In this document: one piece after another, positions 48,138 to 62,371 of the stretch
How the letters are laid out: every line of letters begins with the position of its first letter
How positions within the stretch are numbered: the stretch's first letter is position 1
Assembly: GCA_021234155.1 (NCBI GenBank)
Contig: JAJEKV010000033.1
Location: forward strand, 1,577,745-1,641,744
Origin: Isoetes taiwanensis
Lineage: Eukaryota > Streptophyta > Lycopodiopsida > Isoetales > Isoetaceae
Direction of reading: 5' to 3'
DNA: 64,000 nucleotides
Notes under the pieces: model-generated
Databases searched by the model: none
The model's input: only the letters and a program-made list of their open reading frames with translations
What the model was told of the DNA's origin: nothing
Program-made: the position numbers and the translations under genes

Positions 48138-49150
48138 CAAGGCCATAAGAGGGTCTTCTTGCAGGGATAGATTCCCTATCAACATTGCTTGGAAATGCAG
48201 TGCAGTTTATTATTTAAAAACAACCTTGTTGAAAATAAACTACTTGAATCAGATGTGGAAAGCCTTGACCTTAACACCAGCATAAGATTTAACACCAGCA
48301 TAAGATGACTAAGTTGTGCCAAAAGCTCGACGATTAAATGATGATTAAATTTGATACTAAGCATGTGCAAACAGAAAAACATCACATAGAACCTAGAAGC
48401 AAGCATAAATTACCCAGTATATGTATGCAACCGATATGATTTGGAATATTAATATACATCACAAACACTGATTCCAAGTTATCCCACCAAGATGATATAC
48501 ATCGCAGACATAGCTGATTCCAAGTCAAGCTTCCCACCAAGATAAAGATCATGCAATACCCGTGGTATTTGAATATTCACTTATATAAAGTGACACATGC
48601 CGCTGGTCACCGCAGGTCTCGGCCCCATCATCTTGAAATTGAAGCTGATCCCGCTACTAGACCTAAGGTCAATCGTTGAAGAGGATCTCGCAAAACCTGC
48701 GGCTATATGAACATAATTGAGTTGCAGGCCCAAAACAGTGTGCTTGGGTATAGGCATACCTGCTGCTGCATCATGTTTGAGGACATGATTGCCTGGTGCA
48801 ACCGTCCTTAGCAATCTCTGTTGATAACAACAAACAGACATTCTAACTTGAACAAAATTGTACAGAAAAAAAATGCACCCAGGATGAAAATATCAAACAT
48901 TATAAAGTGCCCGACCTGGATGAATCCTGTGGGGAGTATCAGCCCCTGTTCAATCTGCAAGATGTGTTCCGGCAGAGCGGGGTCCTGCTGAAGCTCAAGT
49001 CAGGGCTAAGGGAGTTCAGTGCCGCATGGAACACCATGCATCGGCCGCAAATGGGAGGGGATTACCGCAAGAAAGGGGCATGTAATCTCCACAAATTATT
49101 TGGATGCCAGTGTGCCCGTTTCTACCCTGGCGTGTCGCATGCAATTATCT
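48138..49150 (-). repeat. Right arm of 1-kb inverted repeat
   Basis: Mirror of 46617-47620. Read on the minus strand it starts at 49150 with AGATAATTGCATGCGACACG. Confidence 0.9.
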
Positions 49151-49152
49151 GA
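48907..49152 (+). CDS. Unrecognised 81-codon ORF in the right arm
   Basis: Reads MPDLDESCGEYQPLFNLQDV, then SGVLLKLKSGLREFSAAWNT and GACNLHKLFGCQCARFYPGV. The composition looks protein-like and the frame is open upstream of the ATG. An open reading also continues after the stop (IQLPSIAYYNFLQGIFLPKY, to about 49260), beyond the arm. So the right arm is probably the original copy and the left arm its inverted duplicate. The mirror copy (minus, about 46860-46617) is frameshifted. I do not recognise the family. Confidence 0.35.
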   Translation: MPDLDESCGEYQPLFNLQDVFRQSGVLLKLKSGLREFSAAWNTMHRPQMGGDYRKKGACNLHKLFGCQCARFYPGVSHAII

Positions 49153-51741
49153 TGTTGGAGCTTCATTCAGCTTCCCTCCATAGCGTACTACAACTTTTTG
49201 CAGGGGATTTTTCTGCCCAAATATCTTCTCAGACAAAAGATTAGCCTCTTTTGTTTCAACCAGTAAGCTTCTACCTGTTCTTTTTCAGGCCAGCCCTCTT
49301 TTTGGGTTATAAGTGCTTCATACCAAGAATGAATTGTGAGAAAAGCACCATACCGTAATTTCATAAACCCGCACGCCCGCACCAATTACTCGGCTCACTA
49401 ATTACCGGGTTGCAAATTACGTGGTCTTAAATGTGGACAACCATGATCCCATCTACTTCAAACTATTCCAATCTTTCCTCGTCGACAAAATTTCGGGTTC
49501 AACTTTTAGGTTGGGGTCCCGGTTAGCATCTTTCGATTTTTTTGCAAGCAAAAGATCCACCAAATTGGATCCATGAATCGTAAAACCAAGCAAAGCTAAA
49601 CCTTATCCGCCATAGCCAAAAAAAAGAAGTAAAACCCAAGAAAAATCTTTACCTTCTACGCCATAGCCGGATTTGTCTTGGGATTTCCTAACTGTAGGCT
49701 GCTCAAACAAAGTCCGGATGACCCTAGCCCCGCTCAAAAAGAACAATTACTCTAAAATATTTGTCCGAAGTCTTGCACAAACAATTTATTTGAACAATCG
49801 AGAACAATTGTTAAGAAAAGAATCGGCCATGAATAAAGCCCCGACTTTTGAAACCCTAAAACAATTTTATCGACATCTGCATGGCTCCAAAACTCCATGA
49901 CCATAGGATTGCATTTCTTATTCAAAATCAACGGCTCAGAAAGAGTGCACTCTAGATATACCGTTTAGTACATCTGCACGAATACAGCAATGAAATCATA
50001 GTAAAACCATGTCAGAAAAGGTATAAAAACACAAAAGTAACCCCCTGTTATTATGCTACATATTGTAGAACCCTACCATATGTTTATATAGGATGGAGGC
50101 ATGATCATAAATCAAGTATTTAATGACTATAGAATAATATTTTAGGGATCAAGGGTCAAATTCTTGTTGAAAACAAGAATCAAGTATCAAGTATTGTATT
50201 GTTTTGAAGTAGCATTTTTGATTGATTTTGAATCATGACTTTGAAGTATGATTTAAGCCACTTCACCCTCGAGTCACGGAGGGCAACCCTCCGTGCGCAG
50301 CACCTTGTTTTTTTCGGTTGGGGGGTCATGGTGGTGGTTATAGTGAAGGGCCACAGATGGAGATGGGCAACCCACATGTCCTGAATTTGTCTTAGTATGG
50401 CCCTAGTTTTGGTTTCGGTTATGGAAATGGTCACAACTTAAAATGTAATAATAAAATGACGACCACGTCATATATGTGTTATTTTATTACCAACAACAAT
50501 GTTGAAATATTTATGATATATGATAAAAAATATTGCTAGCTTTTCCACCTACTTTTGATTATATATTTCGACTATGTGTTTGGGCGTTTGGTATAAAGGT
50601 AATACACTAATTCTAGAATAAATATGTCTCCAGTATGATGCCGCCAAGAGTCGCATTCAATATAAGGTACTTGAGGCTAGGACCCAACAAAGCAATGTTA
50701 GTGTGATATATGTATGTCGTATGTCCAATCAAATGCTGCCATATGGAATAACTCCCTTTTTTTTTTTTTAAGGACTTCAAACTTTTATGAAAATCCAAGT
50801 GAAAAGACAAATACAAGTGCACAAGCAGGATTAAAATCCCAGAGAATTATCATGATCCACCGAGTAGGACCACCAAGGGCTCGTATATAGCGTTGACTTT
50901 GGGATAAGTTGCTCCATCCTAATGTTTATGTACTTTGGTGGCAAGTTTACATAGGTTTTTGCATATAAACGCCTTTTGGAATCACTATGATCTTCGCTTC
51001 TCTGCAATATGCCCGTTTTGCCTTTGAGATGTCGAAACACCTGAGCATTGCCTCTTTTCTTGTCGTAAGTTCAACCATCGTGGTCCCGGCTTCAAGGTTT
51101 ATTTAATAGTACCTTTGGATGGCCAATCTCATTTTTTCGGCATCCTACCTAGGTGCATAGGCCCCGATTAGGCAAAAAAGGCATTCCATCTAGGGTCTGT
51201 TGGTTACTGTGGTCAACCTAGGAGCGAGGTTTCTTGGAAGAGATCACATCTTGTGCTTGTTTTTTTGTATGCTGGCTTTTGCTTGATTATACTAGTCTGC
51301 TTTCACTTGTTTCCTATGGTGATGTGACATATTTACCATAAATGACTTTACTATTATTGAGTAGAATGAAATATGGCCGCCAATTTTGTCATGACTATGG
51401 CATGTGTAACATAGCTTAAAAGTCAATGGAGCAGATGTGCCATTGACACATTGGTATTCAATTGTTTGGATTTGTATTTGTGAGCAAATCAAATTAATGT
51501 CTTTATGTGTGAATTTCACCAAGATGTTGCGGCATTTCTCTGGGCATTTAAGTCTAATGGTAACATCTAGTCTTAGAACAAATATATATCTCGAATTTGA
51601 GGCCCCCAAAGTCGCATTCCATGTAAGGTGACTGGGAGTAGACCAATAAGCAATGTTGGTGTGGTGTGTGTGTCATATATCCAATTAGATGCTACCAATG
51701 TCGTATGGGGTTGCCATCAGGATATTTAGCCAGGGCGGTTT

Positions 51742-52335
51742 GTGTCTTCTGTGTATAAATTGCTCTTGCATTCTGAAATCCTGCCTCCATCTAATAGGTG
51801 GCATCTTCAGGTCCCTCAGCCACAATGGAAAAGTGTTTGGATATGGGTATGGGATAAGCTACTTCATCCCAAAGTGGTAGTTTTGTGGTGGCAAGTGATC
51901 CATAGATGCCTCAGAGTCAACAGGTTAGTCCATAAAATGGATAATCGGATTTCAGAGCTCTGTCCTTTATGCCAGCAAAGGGTTGAGAGTATTGAGCATT
52001 GTTTTTTCGTGTGTGAGCGGCTTCGGCAGGCATGGTCTTGGTTGTTGATCCTATTTGGCACGTCTCGATCTAGCCAGCAAATTTTGCTTGCTATCTATCC
52101 TGATGCTTGGTCCAAACTACGAAAACGAGCTTTTCATCTCGCATGTGGCTGGCTTTTATGGTCAATCTGGAAGAGAAGGAGGTTGTTTATCTTTAAGGGC
52201 GTAGATACTGCAGATGAGATTGTTCTTCAGTGGGCGCAAAATAAAATTGTTATGGCTTACAATTGTTCTTCTCTTGATCAAGAGAAGAAAGTACTGATCT
52301 GGCATACTTACCTTCAGATTCATTCTTTTGCATAG
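51742..52335 (+). CDS. LINE ORF2 C-terminal fragment with zf-RVT domain (5'-truncated)
   Basis: A 197-codon open stretch, the best copy of this LINE tail. Residues 31-65 (VWIWVWDKLLHPKVVVLWWQ, HRCLRVNRLV) and the CCHC zinc knuckle (C74, C77, H86, C91 in LCPLCQQRVESIEHCFFVC) are typical of the zinc-binding domain following the RT of plant L1-type ORF2 proteins. A conserved aromatic/basic stretch follows (WLLWSIWKRRRLFIFKG). The ATG is internal and not a true start, since RT and endonuclease are absent. AATAAAGC at 52423 and (CTC)n mark the 3' end. Confidence 0.75.
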   Translation: MSSVYKLLLHSEILPPSNRWHLQVPQPQWKSVWIWVWDKLLHPKVVVLWWQVIHRCLRVNRLVHKMDNRISELCPLCQQRVESIEHCFFVCERLRQAWSWLLILFGTSRSSQQILLAIYPDAWSKLRKRAFHLACGWLLWSIWKRRRLFIFKGVDTADEIVLQWAQNKIVMAYNCSSLDQEKKVLIWHTYLQIHSFA

Positions 52336-52643
52336 GCAGGTGGTTGTGCTCAGTTGGATCGGTTTGTCCACTGGGGTTATAATCCTGTCTTTGCATTTTA
52401 TATTGCTCTGGTTTTTAGTTGGTGAATAAAGCTTGTCGTCCTTCAAAACAAAACTCCTCCTCCTCCTCCTCCTCCTCCTCCATCATCATCACTATTTTCA
52501 CCACAATAATTGGGTCATAGGTTAAATGCCTTATCCTATGATGACTTATTGCCTTGTTAGAATTTTGATTGGATGCATGATATAGAATATTCCATAAGAT
52601 GTCCTTCACGTCTAGGGTATATGGGGAAAGATGATGTATGCCA

Positions 52644-52838
52644 ACCTCCACCTAGTCACATATTTGTCCAGGAACTTCTATGTATTAAATAAGATGAGTA
52701 CACGAACTTTAAATCATCTTACTTATTAATAAACGTGATGACCTCCACCTAGTCACATATTTGTCCAGGTACTTCTATGTATTAAATAAGGTGAGGTACA
52801 CGAACTTTAAATCATCTTACTTATTAATAAACGTGATG
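52644..52838. repeat. 97-bp tandem duplication x2, unit 3
   Basis: Units 52644-52740 and 52741-52838. Confidence 0.9.
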
Positions 52839-54974
52839 AAACTTCTATTTAGTAATGATAATATACTTAATAGAATAGAATAGATTTTTTTATCATTCAC
52901 GGATGGACGTAAAAATTTATCTTATCTTATCTTTAAAATTGCCCCATGCCAACGACATATATTCTTACTTGTAACCCAAGCATGTACGCATCTTTTGTTA
53001 GATGTAATAAGTAAATAGTACCATCTTTGGTTCCCACGAAAGATGGCCAATTTTTTGGACATGTTTTATGCACTATTTGGCTCCCATGATAGATGGTTAA
53101 TTGTTTAGATATAGATGAAAGGTGTCATGTTATATGCTTCTGACTTAAACATCTAGGTTGCAATATGCCACAGTGTTAAACATAGAATTTTGGATTGCCC
53201 TTATAAAGGAGCAATTCATTAGAAAAAGGAGTTAATTTTGGCATATTAGAGCCTATTCTAAGCAAATCTAAAGATCTATCTATAATTTGTTCATTCTTTT
53301 GACTACGTAAAACATTTTGTATTTTTCCATGTGATTGTAGACCTAGGTTTTTGGCTTTTTGGATGCCAAAAAGCTTTGAACTTGTAAAACACTAGGACTA
53401 GTAATTTGTTGATTATTCCATGTGTTTTTTTAGGTAGCTTTGGTAGCAAGACTCTAAGCGGTGCCACCAGATTCACAAATTACATTAAGCTTTAAAATTC
53501 AAAACCTAAATCATAACTTACATTCTATTCTTACAGTTTTTAAATCACATAAAAAGTTACATGAAAAAATTATTTTCATTGCCATAATATCAAATCGAAT
53601 GCTATAATGTTTGTAAATGCTTTTTACAATTTGTTTTTGCTCGAAAAAATGTTTAAATCGAAAATAGGAGTTTTTTGTGCGTGGGAAACTATTGTGGGAG
53701 CCTTGCGTAACTACAAAATAGAATAAGAAAAGGCACTGACCTTTTTAACTGCATCGCATTGTGCAAAGAATAGAGCGCATTGTGTTGAGTGCAAAATTCG
53801 ACAGGAGGTAGCAGAGTCAAACTTCACGAAGAGCTTCATAAGAGGAGGTTGATTCATGATTCATGCTATATTTTAGCATCGCTGTAATGAGAGCCCCGAG
53901 GAAAGGGGCTTAAGGGAATTCTTGTGCAGAGCTCTTGAAGGTTCTTATCCTTGGAGCTAGAAATCTTTACTGGTGAATCGTGGAGCTGCAAAGCAATCAT
54001 CTATCAAAGCATAAACAGAGCATTCATAACAGAGTACTAGTCGTAGGCTAGACCTACATTCGACAAGTGTCTCTACATGCAAAAATACCAGCTCTGGGCG
54101 ACGGAGAGACCATGGCTTTACAAAACTGCACGTCCTACAGCTAGCAAATCTCCCAAGGATTCGGTTAGTATTTGTGATCACTGTAGCATGGCTTGTGTAT
54201 TGCCACAGTGAGTTTTAACTAAAATTGAGCATAGTATTGTTATAGAAGACTATTCATGGTATTTACAAGCAGCTGTGAAGTATACCGAGTAGCTTGAAGC
54301 AATTCTTTTGTTCCATTTATAAAGAAGACCCTAGAGGCCCTTTATTGGTAATGAGAGGCTTGTGCTTTCTTTTAGATCGGCCATCTGGAAGCTCTATTGG
54401 TGTAAAACACTTAAGGGACTATTAAGCTTGCGCTAGAGCACCCATAGACAATGGGAGCATAGAGAAAAAAAAATTTGAACTTTTTAGTCGTGGTTATTTA
54501 TGGGATTTATGATTTTTGGATTATAATAAATTTATCAGAACTTATAAAATTTTCATCAATTTTTATTTTTATGTATCTAAAGCACCTCGATCAAAAGTTA
54601 TAGGATTTTTCATTAGAATTTACTACCTGAGACACTGGATCTGACGATCCTACACCCAGAAAATATTTTGGGGCCTCTGGTCGACTTATTTTAATTATTT
54701 TCATTTATGATGGGGTGCCTACGACCTCGAAATATGAAATATCGGTGCGCTTAGGTTTTGGAATAGGAAATATGAGGATCAAATCGCGTGCTAAAGCACT
54801 TCCATTAGAACTTGTAAAAGTTTCATCAAAAAGTTACTACCTGAGTCATTGATATATCAATCCTACGGCCAGAATATGTTGGGGCAATTATTAAATTTTG
54901 CTCCTACAAATGGCTGACCTCTATGACCTTGTAGCAGTTCTATGATTCTCATGGTGCTCGAGCAGCAGTAACCT

Positions 54975-56590
54975 CCCCTCTTGCCCCCCCCGCCCCCAAC
55001 AAAAAAGAAAGGCCCGATGCCGAAAATCACAGAGGCGGATGTAATTCAGGGCTTGCACCGTCTTGCCAATGGGAAAGCGACAAACTTGGATGGAATGCAG
55101 ACAGAGTTGCTAAAGGGGGCAGGGTCGTCCATAGTACCAGTACTAATTGCCTTGTCCAATGTGGCATTACAGGAAGGCTGCCTCCCGCAGTGGACCACTA
55201 CAGGGTTGTTTCCATCTACAAGACAGATGATCCGCACGGTCCAGCCAATTAACGAACAATCATGGTCAATCCGGTGTTTGTAACACTACTAATCTGGCAT
55301 TCCCAAGCAGCAGCTGACGGGATAGGCAGGGGAAGCAGAGGTGCAAGCCGCCGTGCTAGCAGGGTTCAGACCCCGACACTCAACAATTGATCATATATTT
55401 ACATGGTAGACTTTGTCTGAAGACAGCAAGAACCATCAGCAAGACTTATATTGCTGCTTCATTGACTTTGTCAAGGCTTTCAAACACTATGCCTCGAGAA
55501 AAGCTGTGGGTGAGATTGTGACAGTTGGTGGTCCCTACGGATATGTAAAATGCGGTGTGCATGCTATATGAGACATGCTCGGGCAGGTTGGAACCGACAA
55601 GTCAACCATTCGAGAGCAGTATTGGGGTCTGCCAGGGATGCCTTCTCTCTCCAATATTGTTTGGGATCCACATTGATCATTTGGAAAGCTGCCTTGATGA
55701 CAATGGGGATGATGGAACTCATCTTTTTTACTATATCATTAGACAACTCAGATACGCTGACGATGTAGATCTCCTGGCTTACACTCCGGAGGATATGCAC
55801 ATCGCCATCTGGACGCCCTGAACAAATTTTTTGCCAGGCCACTGACATGCAAGTCAATTTGACCAACTAAAGTGGTCGTCATCTCATCCTCACGTCAGCT
55901 AAGGCCTCCCTCATTCACTTACTGAGGGCAAATGTAGAGGCGACACCCATCTACAAGTATTTAGGACTGGAGTTTCCATCCACAATACAATGGAAGAGTT
56001 CCATCATTTTACGAGTGACAACGAACTGGAAAACACTGTTTTCAATGCAGAACAACAGTCACAAAGCAAAATTGTGTAATTGGACCCATCAGTCGCACTT
56101 GTTTAGGGTTTTGATGGAGCTTGTTCTTCTATACAGGGTCAAAGCCTGGGGCCCGGTGATATCCTCCCTTGCTACCTGGAATAACTTGGAGCAAGTGCAA
56201 AGATCCTTCTTAACATGGGCACAGGGAGTAAAATCCATGGTCCCATATCAAATTCTGTTGTAAGAGACCAGTTTATTGCCTCTTCAAAGAGCAGCCCTTG
56301 ATCGCCACATCATGTACTTTCAGAAGGTGGTCAATATGGACGATGCTCATCTCCCCAACCTGGCTTACACCGCAGCAATGAGGCTGCAGCACCTCAAGGT
56401 GGAAGTAAAAGAGGGCTCAGTAGCTAGCTAGATGGAATGTGCAAGAGCACAGATATATACAAGTGCAAACAAAAGCAGATCGTTGTAGCTTGAGGCAGTA
56501 CTTTGATACTTGCTTTCTCAGCAAGCTTTGGGATATCAGCGCCTTTGAACGGGTCAAGATAGCATATTACTAGCACCACATAAACCCCAC
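54975..56590 (+). pseudogene. LINE reverse transcriptase (family C), unit 3
   Basis: Cleanest copy of the plus-strand RT. 54981-55283 is open: ITEADVIQGLHRLANGKATN, LDGMQTELLKGAGSSIVPV and QMIRTVQPINEQSWSIRC (RT N-terminal domain). 55440-55550 has CFIDFVKAFKHYASRKAVGE (domain A). 55555-55821 has QGCLLSPILFGIHIDHLESC and LRYADDVDLLAYTPEDM (domains B and C with the YADD catalytic box). 56015-56263 covers the post-RT region. The 5' part (endonuclease) and the 3' end are missing, so it is dead by truncation, whatever the sequencing errors. Confidence 0.8.
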
Positions 56591-58106
56591 ACTAGAATGA
56601 GGTCCCCAATGCTATCTGCATATTCATCTGCCCATGAAAAAATGTAGACTCGTCGCTTCGAATCGCAATGATGCGCATCATCTCCGAATTGAGAGGGACA
56701 TATTGATTAGAGAACCATGTCAGAACAGGCTTTGTTAATGCTGCCAAGAGGGAGCCGTCGAACATGAATGTCACATTCTTCAGAGATGTTCGACATATGA
56801 TCGCATCTAGGCACGCTACATTGAGTTGATCAGGCCCAACCAGTCGATGCATGTAATATTGGGCACGCCTTGGTGTGGACATTTGGGATCATATCTTGAG
56901 GAAGGTCATGGACACTCTCTTAACATGTATATATTTCATGTTATATATTTGTACAGTTTGTCAGCATTCTTATTACTGCCATGGTTTTTCCCTCAAAATC
57001 CCTTTGGGGCAAGGGTTTTAACCTGGCCAGTAGTACGTCTACTACGTCCTTTTCTTTGGGTTCCATTGACTGATCGTTCTCCCTGGATGATAAAATTCAC
57101 TCAATTTATTTCAATTCAATTATCAAATCTATACAAAGAAATATAAAATACAATAAACAAAAACACAACATTTATTAAAATTATGAACTTGAATAGCTTG
57201 TCCTAGAATAAAATGATGAAGATTGAGACTTGTCTCCATAGGTTCTTCAAGCATATCATTATCAAATTATGAGCATTATCAACTACTTTACAAATGGAAA
57301 CTATAGCAAAATTCCCTGAAGTGAAATGGTATTCTATTGATGAGACTAGATCAATAAATACAATGACTTATAGGAATACACAACAATGATTCCCAAACGA
57401 GTGAAACTAGAATCAAATGCCTCAGAACTAGACAATCATTGAAGTCAAATGAATGCAGTATGCAACAAGTAATCATACAAGGGATCGGCATTTGAAGAAC
57501 ATTGCCAAAGGTAAAACGTCTGAGTCAGATACTTATCATCAGGATAAAAAACCCCGCCCTTTCGGGTTTTTGAGGAAAATCCTAACGATGAATAACTGAT
57601 TTGAAGAGCAGTTACCGGCGAAAAAGTTGTTGAAGATGCACCCACACCCATGATAGTCCACGAAGAGTGTCAACTCGAAGAAATCCAACGATCCCTACGA
57701 CACGCAGCGCCAAACCATATGCCAAAATCCATCACATGGACTATCGCTCCAAACTACAAAACAAAGAAAAAAATCAATTACGACAACCATCAAAGTGTTA
57801 GAGTTACACGCAATCGGCCATTTACGAAGTGCTGACTTGAAGAAAGAATCTCAGAAAGATATATGAAAGATCGAATAAAATTTCGATGGCAGGCACAAAG
57901 TTGAGAAAGAAGACTGAGGAAATTAGAACATCAAAAGGAAAAAACGTCCAATGAGGATCTCGGAAGCCACAAAACTACATCGAGAAGAGAAAGACTTTGG
58001 AAGTTAAGGAGACTCTAGAAGCCACAAAGCTACACCAATAAGAAAAAATGGGCACATCCAATAGAAGAGAACCTTGGAGTCTACCCATAGGCGACAAGTG
58101 CTATGC

Positions 58107-59552
<1,446 letters not shown>

Positions 59553-59583
<31 letters not shown>
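59553..59583. repeat. (GA)n tract between LINE-B and LINE-A, unit 3
   Basis: Short (about 31 bp) version of the tract at 22297-22384. Confidence 0.95.
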
Positions 59584-59587
<4 letters not shown>

Positions 59588-59611
59588 GAATGAAATGAAA
59601 TGTTGTATTTA

Positions 59612-61357
59612 TTACGCCTCAGAGACCACCGTGTCTATGAGGCGATCAATGTACATATTCAACGTTATAAAGATATCCTCTAATGCATCTTCTGACAAGA
59701 ATGCATTAGACTCTTCCCATCTCTCATCATGTATAACATTACAATCTTTAATACTCATTAACTGTTCTCTCTGTATCAATATTTCCTTCAAGTATTTCCC
59801 AATGTGATGTCCAGGCATATCAAAGAATTCCAGCAAAGAGTTTGAATGGATACTGTACTTATCTCGAATCCCTGAGTATGACGGGCACCTTACGATGACA
59901 TGTAATTCATCTTCTACTTCTCTTATATTGCATACTTTGCAAAATCTCAATTCATGGGGAATATTACTCCAACATCCTACTTCAACCCCAAGCCTATGGG
60001 AGCTAAGCCGCATCCTGCTTATCATCTGTTTGGCGCCAAAAGACACACCTTCCTTGAGGTATTTGGCCTCTTGGAGAGTGGGATTTATATACTGTCTATA
60101 GAAATGATTTTTTGTCTCCAGGACTCTCCAGCTTCTTCTAATGAGGTGCTCATGCACCCACTCTCTTAGATTGCCCTTATTCTCACGTATACCATGAATG
60201 TCCATCCCCCACTTCCTCATCCATTCCCTAATATCTGAGTACCAACCCTTGTCTCTTGTTTCTTCTAATGCTAGCCTTGGTAAGATATCTTCTGGCATAT
60301 CAAATAGCAACTTAGAGAGATATGTAAGTTGTTCGCATAGGGCTTCAGCCTCTAGTGGCATCATGCCACACTCTACAAGCAGCATATCATATGGAGTTTG
60401 AGCTTTAGTACCCAATTCTGTTCTCAAGAACTTCTTCTGCACTTTCTCAACCTTTTTCCAGGATTCTACAGATAATCCCGACCCCCATACTTCACACCCA
60501 TAGAGCTTAAACTGCTTTGGACCAAAGACTCGATATAATGTACGCTTCAGGCTAAAGTCCCATATTTCTGCTTTTCCACTTTTACGCTGCATGCTATATA
60601 GTGCTTTCAGGCCTCCATTTACTCTATGCTCAACAGCAGAGTTCCAGCTATGCCCCTTGTCCACATGTATCCCTAGATACTTATATGAGGTGACAATTTC
60701 CACAGGTTCTCCATGATAGAGGAATTTAAGATGATCTACTTTATTTGTCCCAAATACCATCATCTTAGTCTTTGACATATTTACCCTCATACTTTTCTGT
60801 TCACAGAAATGTGCCAGCGCATCTAAATGCTTCTGCATGCCTTCCACTGAACGGGAAAGAAGAACAACATCATCAGCATATAAGAGCAACAGAACCATGC
60901 ATCTAAACAATGGGGTCCCCTCCCCGCCATATTCGGACATCCAAGCCTGCAGTTGGTCTATGAATAGGCCAAATAGTGTGGGCGACAATGGGCACCCTTG
61001 CTTCACTCCAATATTACTTTCTATCACATCTGCGCACTGCTCAATGTAGGGGGATGATAGCTGTACCAAAACTTTATCATAAAGTATCTTCACTGCATGT
61101 CTAAGCTCAATTGGTACCCCTAGGGCCTCCATTCTCTCCCATAAATTACTACGAGATACCGTGTCAAATGCCTTAGCATAATCAACAAAAAGAGCATAAA
61201 GGGGTTTTTTCTTACCCTTAACCGAATCAACCATAGCTCGCAAAGTAACCAAATGATCAATCAGAGATCTTTTTTGGTCTAAAGCCCCACTGTCCAAATT
61301 GGCTCTAACATTATGTTTTTCAGCCTGTGTGCTCAATTTACAATTCAAAGATAGCAA
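59612..61357 (-). CDS. LINE-A ORF2 reverse transcriptase and C-terminal domain (581 codons open)
   Basis: Largest open protein in the window. RT motifs in this numbering: LYALFVDYAKAFDTVSR at 53-69 (domain A, first catalytic Asp), SNIGVKQGCPLSPTLFGLFI at 114-133 (domain B), LLLLYADDVVLLSRS at 156-170 (domain C, YADD), SYKYLGIHVDKGHSWNS at 224-240 (domain D/E region). After a long linker comes the CCHC knuckle FCKVC..VEDELHVIVRC at 472-491. The C-terminus MYIDRLIDTVVSEA runs through the 3' hairpin to TAA. No RNase H is seen. The ATG is internal; true coding begins upstream, where 61711-61418 encodes the RT N-terminal LEEGLSHLANGKAADSIGLV one or more frame steps away. Confidence 0.9.
   Translation of the reverse strand: MLSLNCKLSTQAEKHNVRANLDSGALDQKRSLIDHLVTLRAMVDSVKGKKKPLYALFVDYAKAFDTVSRSNLWERMEALGVPIELRHAVKILYDKVLVQLSSPYIEQCADVIESNIGVKQGCPLSPTLFGLFIDQLQAWMSEYGGEGTPLFRCMVLLLLYADDVVLLSRSVEGMQKHLDALAHFCEQKSMRVNMSKTKMMVFGTNKVDHLKFLYHGEPVEIVTSYKYLGIHVDKGHSWNSAVEHRVNGGLKALYSMQRKSGKAEIWDFSLKRTLYRVFGPKQFKLYGCEVWGSGLSVESWKKVEKVQKKFLRTELGTKAQTPYDMLLVECGMMPLEAEALCEQLTYLSKLLFDMPEDILPRLALEETRDKGWYSDIREWMRKWGMDIHGIRENKGNLREWVHEHLIRRSWRVLETKNHFYRQYINPTLQEAKYLKEGVSFGAKQMISRMRLSSHRLGVEVGCWSNIPHELRFCKVCNIREVEDELHVIVRCPSYSGIRDKYSIHSNSLLEFFDMPGHHIGKYLKEILIQREQLMSIKDCNVIHDERWEESNAFLSEDALEDIFITLNMYIDRLIDTVVSEA
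59615..59644 (-). other. LINE-A 3' hairpin, unit 3
   Basis: CGCCTCA-G-AGACC-ACCG-TGTCT-A-TGAGGCG (plus strand). The outer 7-bp stem is perfect; the inner stem has one mismatch that unit 1 (ACCAGGTCT) lacks. Confidence 0.65.
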
Positions 61358-61417
61358 ACAAATAATTTGGCATATAAACTACTAACCGTAATCATTCGGT
61401 AATTTCCAGGATCATTC

Positions 61418-61711
61418 TCATCTCCAAGCTTTATGCAAGGGATAACTCGTTTCACCGCCAAGTGCGAGGAAACCCTTAAGAAAAACATTGTTAAATAATG
61501 ACAACAATGCAACATGTATTGAGTTACCTGCCCATTTGAACATTTCAGCTACCAGCCCAATTGAATCAGCCGCTTTCCCGTTGGCAAGATGACTTAACCC
61601 TTCTTCTAAGTCTTCCAAATCAAAGCACCAGCCTACATCCTGTAAGTCAATATTACCGACATTGGCCTCCGGCATGTGATACTGCTTCACGACTTGGCTT
61701 ACTAAAGCCAT
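61418..61711 (-). pseudogene. LINE-A ORF2, RT N-terminal part, unit 3
   Basis: 97 open codons with MALVSQVVKQYHMPEANVGN and FDLEDLEEGLSHLANGKAAD, the start of the RT domain. Separated from the 581-codon part by a frame change in 61357-61440 (the expected NYRMI.VSSLYAKLF region). 62330-61715 upstream holds the linker, with KKEYFALTKSKKKKYVYREA at about 61870-61800. Confidence 0.75.
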
Positions 61712-62371
61712 GGTTTTGTGTGGATCTTCCGCTTCATCTTAGGCTTAAGCTCATTCCGAATTTTTGGGATCCGCTATAGTATCACGGATAAGCTCCTCAT
61801 TGCCTCTCGATACACATACTTTTTCTTTTTTGATTTCGTGAGTGCAAAATATTCTTTCTTTAATCTCTGTCTATCTTCCCCCCTTGCCTGCTTAAATGCC
61901 TCTCTTTTTGCTCTACAAGACGCATCAAACCAACTATTGCATGGCAACCCCTTCATCTTTTCACAGGTGAGACAAAACAATCGGTGGCAACATCTAGAAC
62001 TAACTCTGCAATCTTGTCACTTAATTTATCGTTGTTATTTGGGCCAATTTGTTGTGGAGGCTCTTGCCTCACACTTCTTCATATAGCTTTCCACTTTATG
62101 ATATTTCATACGCATGCGAGAGACTTAGAGACACAACGTGTTCGGTGGCATGTGTAATTCTTGGTGCTTAACACAATCAAGTTATCGGTGTATGATCCGA
62201 GATCTTTTCCATCTCTTCCCCCCATAGACATATGTAACACCCGCTCGCAAACGGGATGTAGCAAGAACGAGATCAACAACACTTGCATTTCTGCATGTGC
62301 ACTTACCCCGCACTGGAAACCCTCAGGTGCCATTATTTGAAAATGTAATGCTCGAATCTATCAATTCATTT

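Larger units (their letters stand above)
46615..50060. mobile_element. 3.4-kb insertion carrying a 1-kb inverted duplication
   Basis: Unit 2 gives the empty site (..TTGCAACTTTCTATTGTTGAACCC at 31861-31884). In unit 3, 3.4 kb separate ..TTGCAACTTTTCTAT from TATTGTAGAACCC. TAT at both borders may be a 3-bp target duplication. Inside are two inverted arms (46617-47620 and 48138-49150), a 0.5-kb spacer and 0.9 kb of further sequence (49151-50060) in which I recognise nothing. The outer ends are not inverted repeats of each other. Confidence 0.55.

Noticed and set aside
46615-50060. Classical TIR transposon spanning the 3.4-kb insertion
   Set aside because: The inverted arms do not sit at both ends; 0.9 kb lies outside the right arm and the outer termini do not match.
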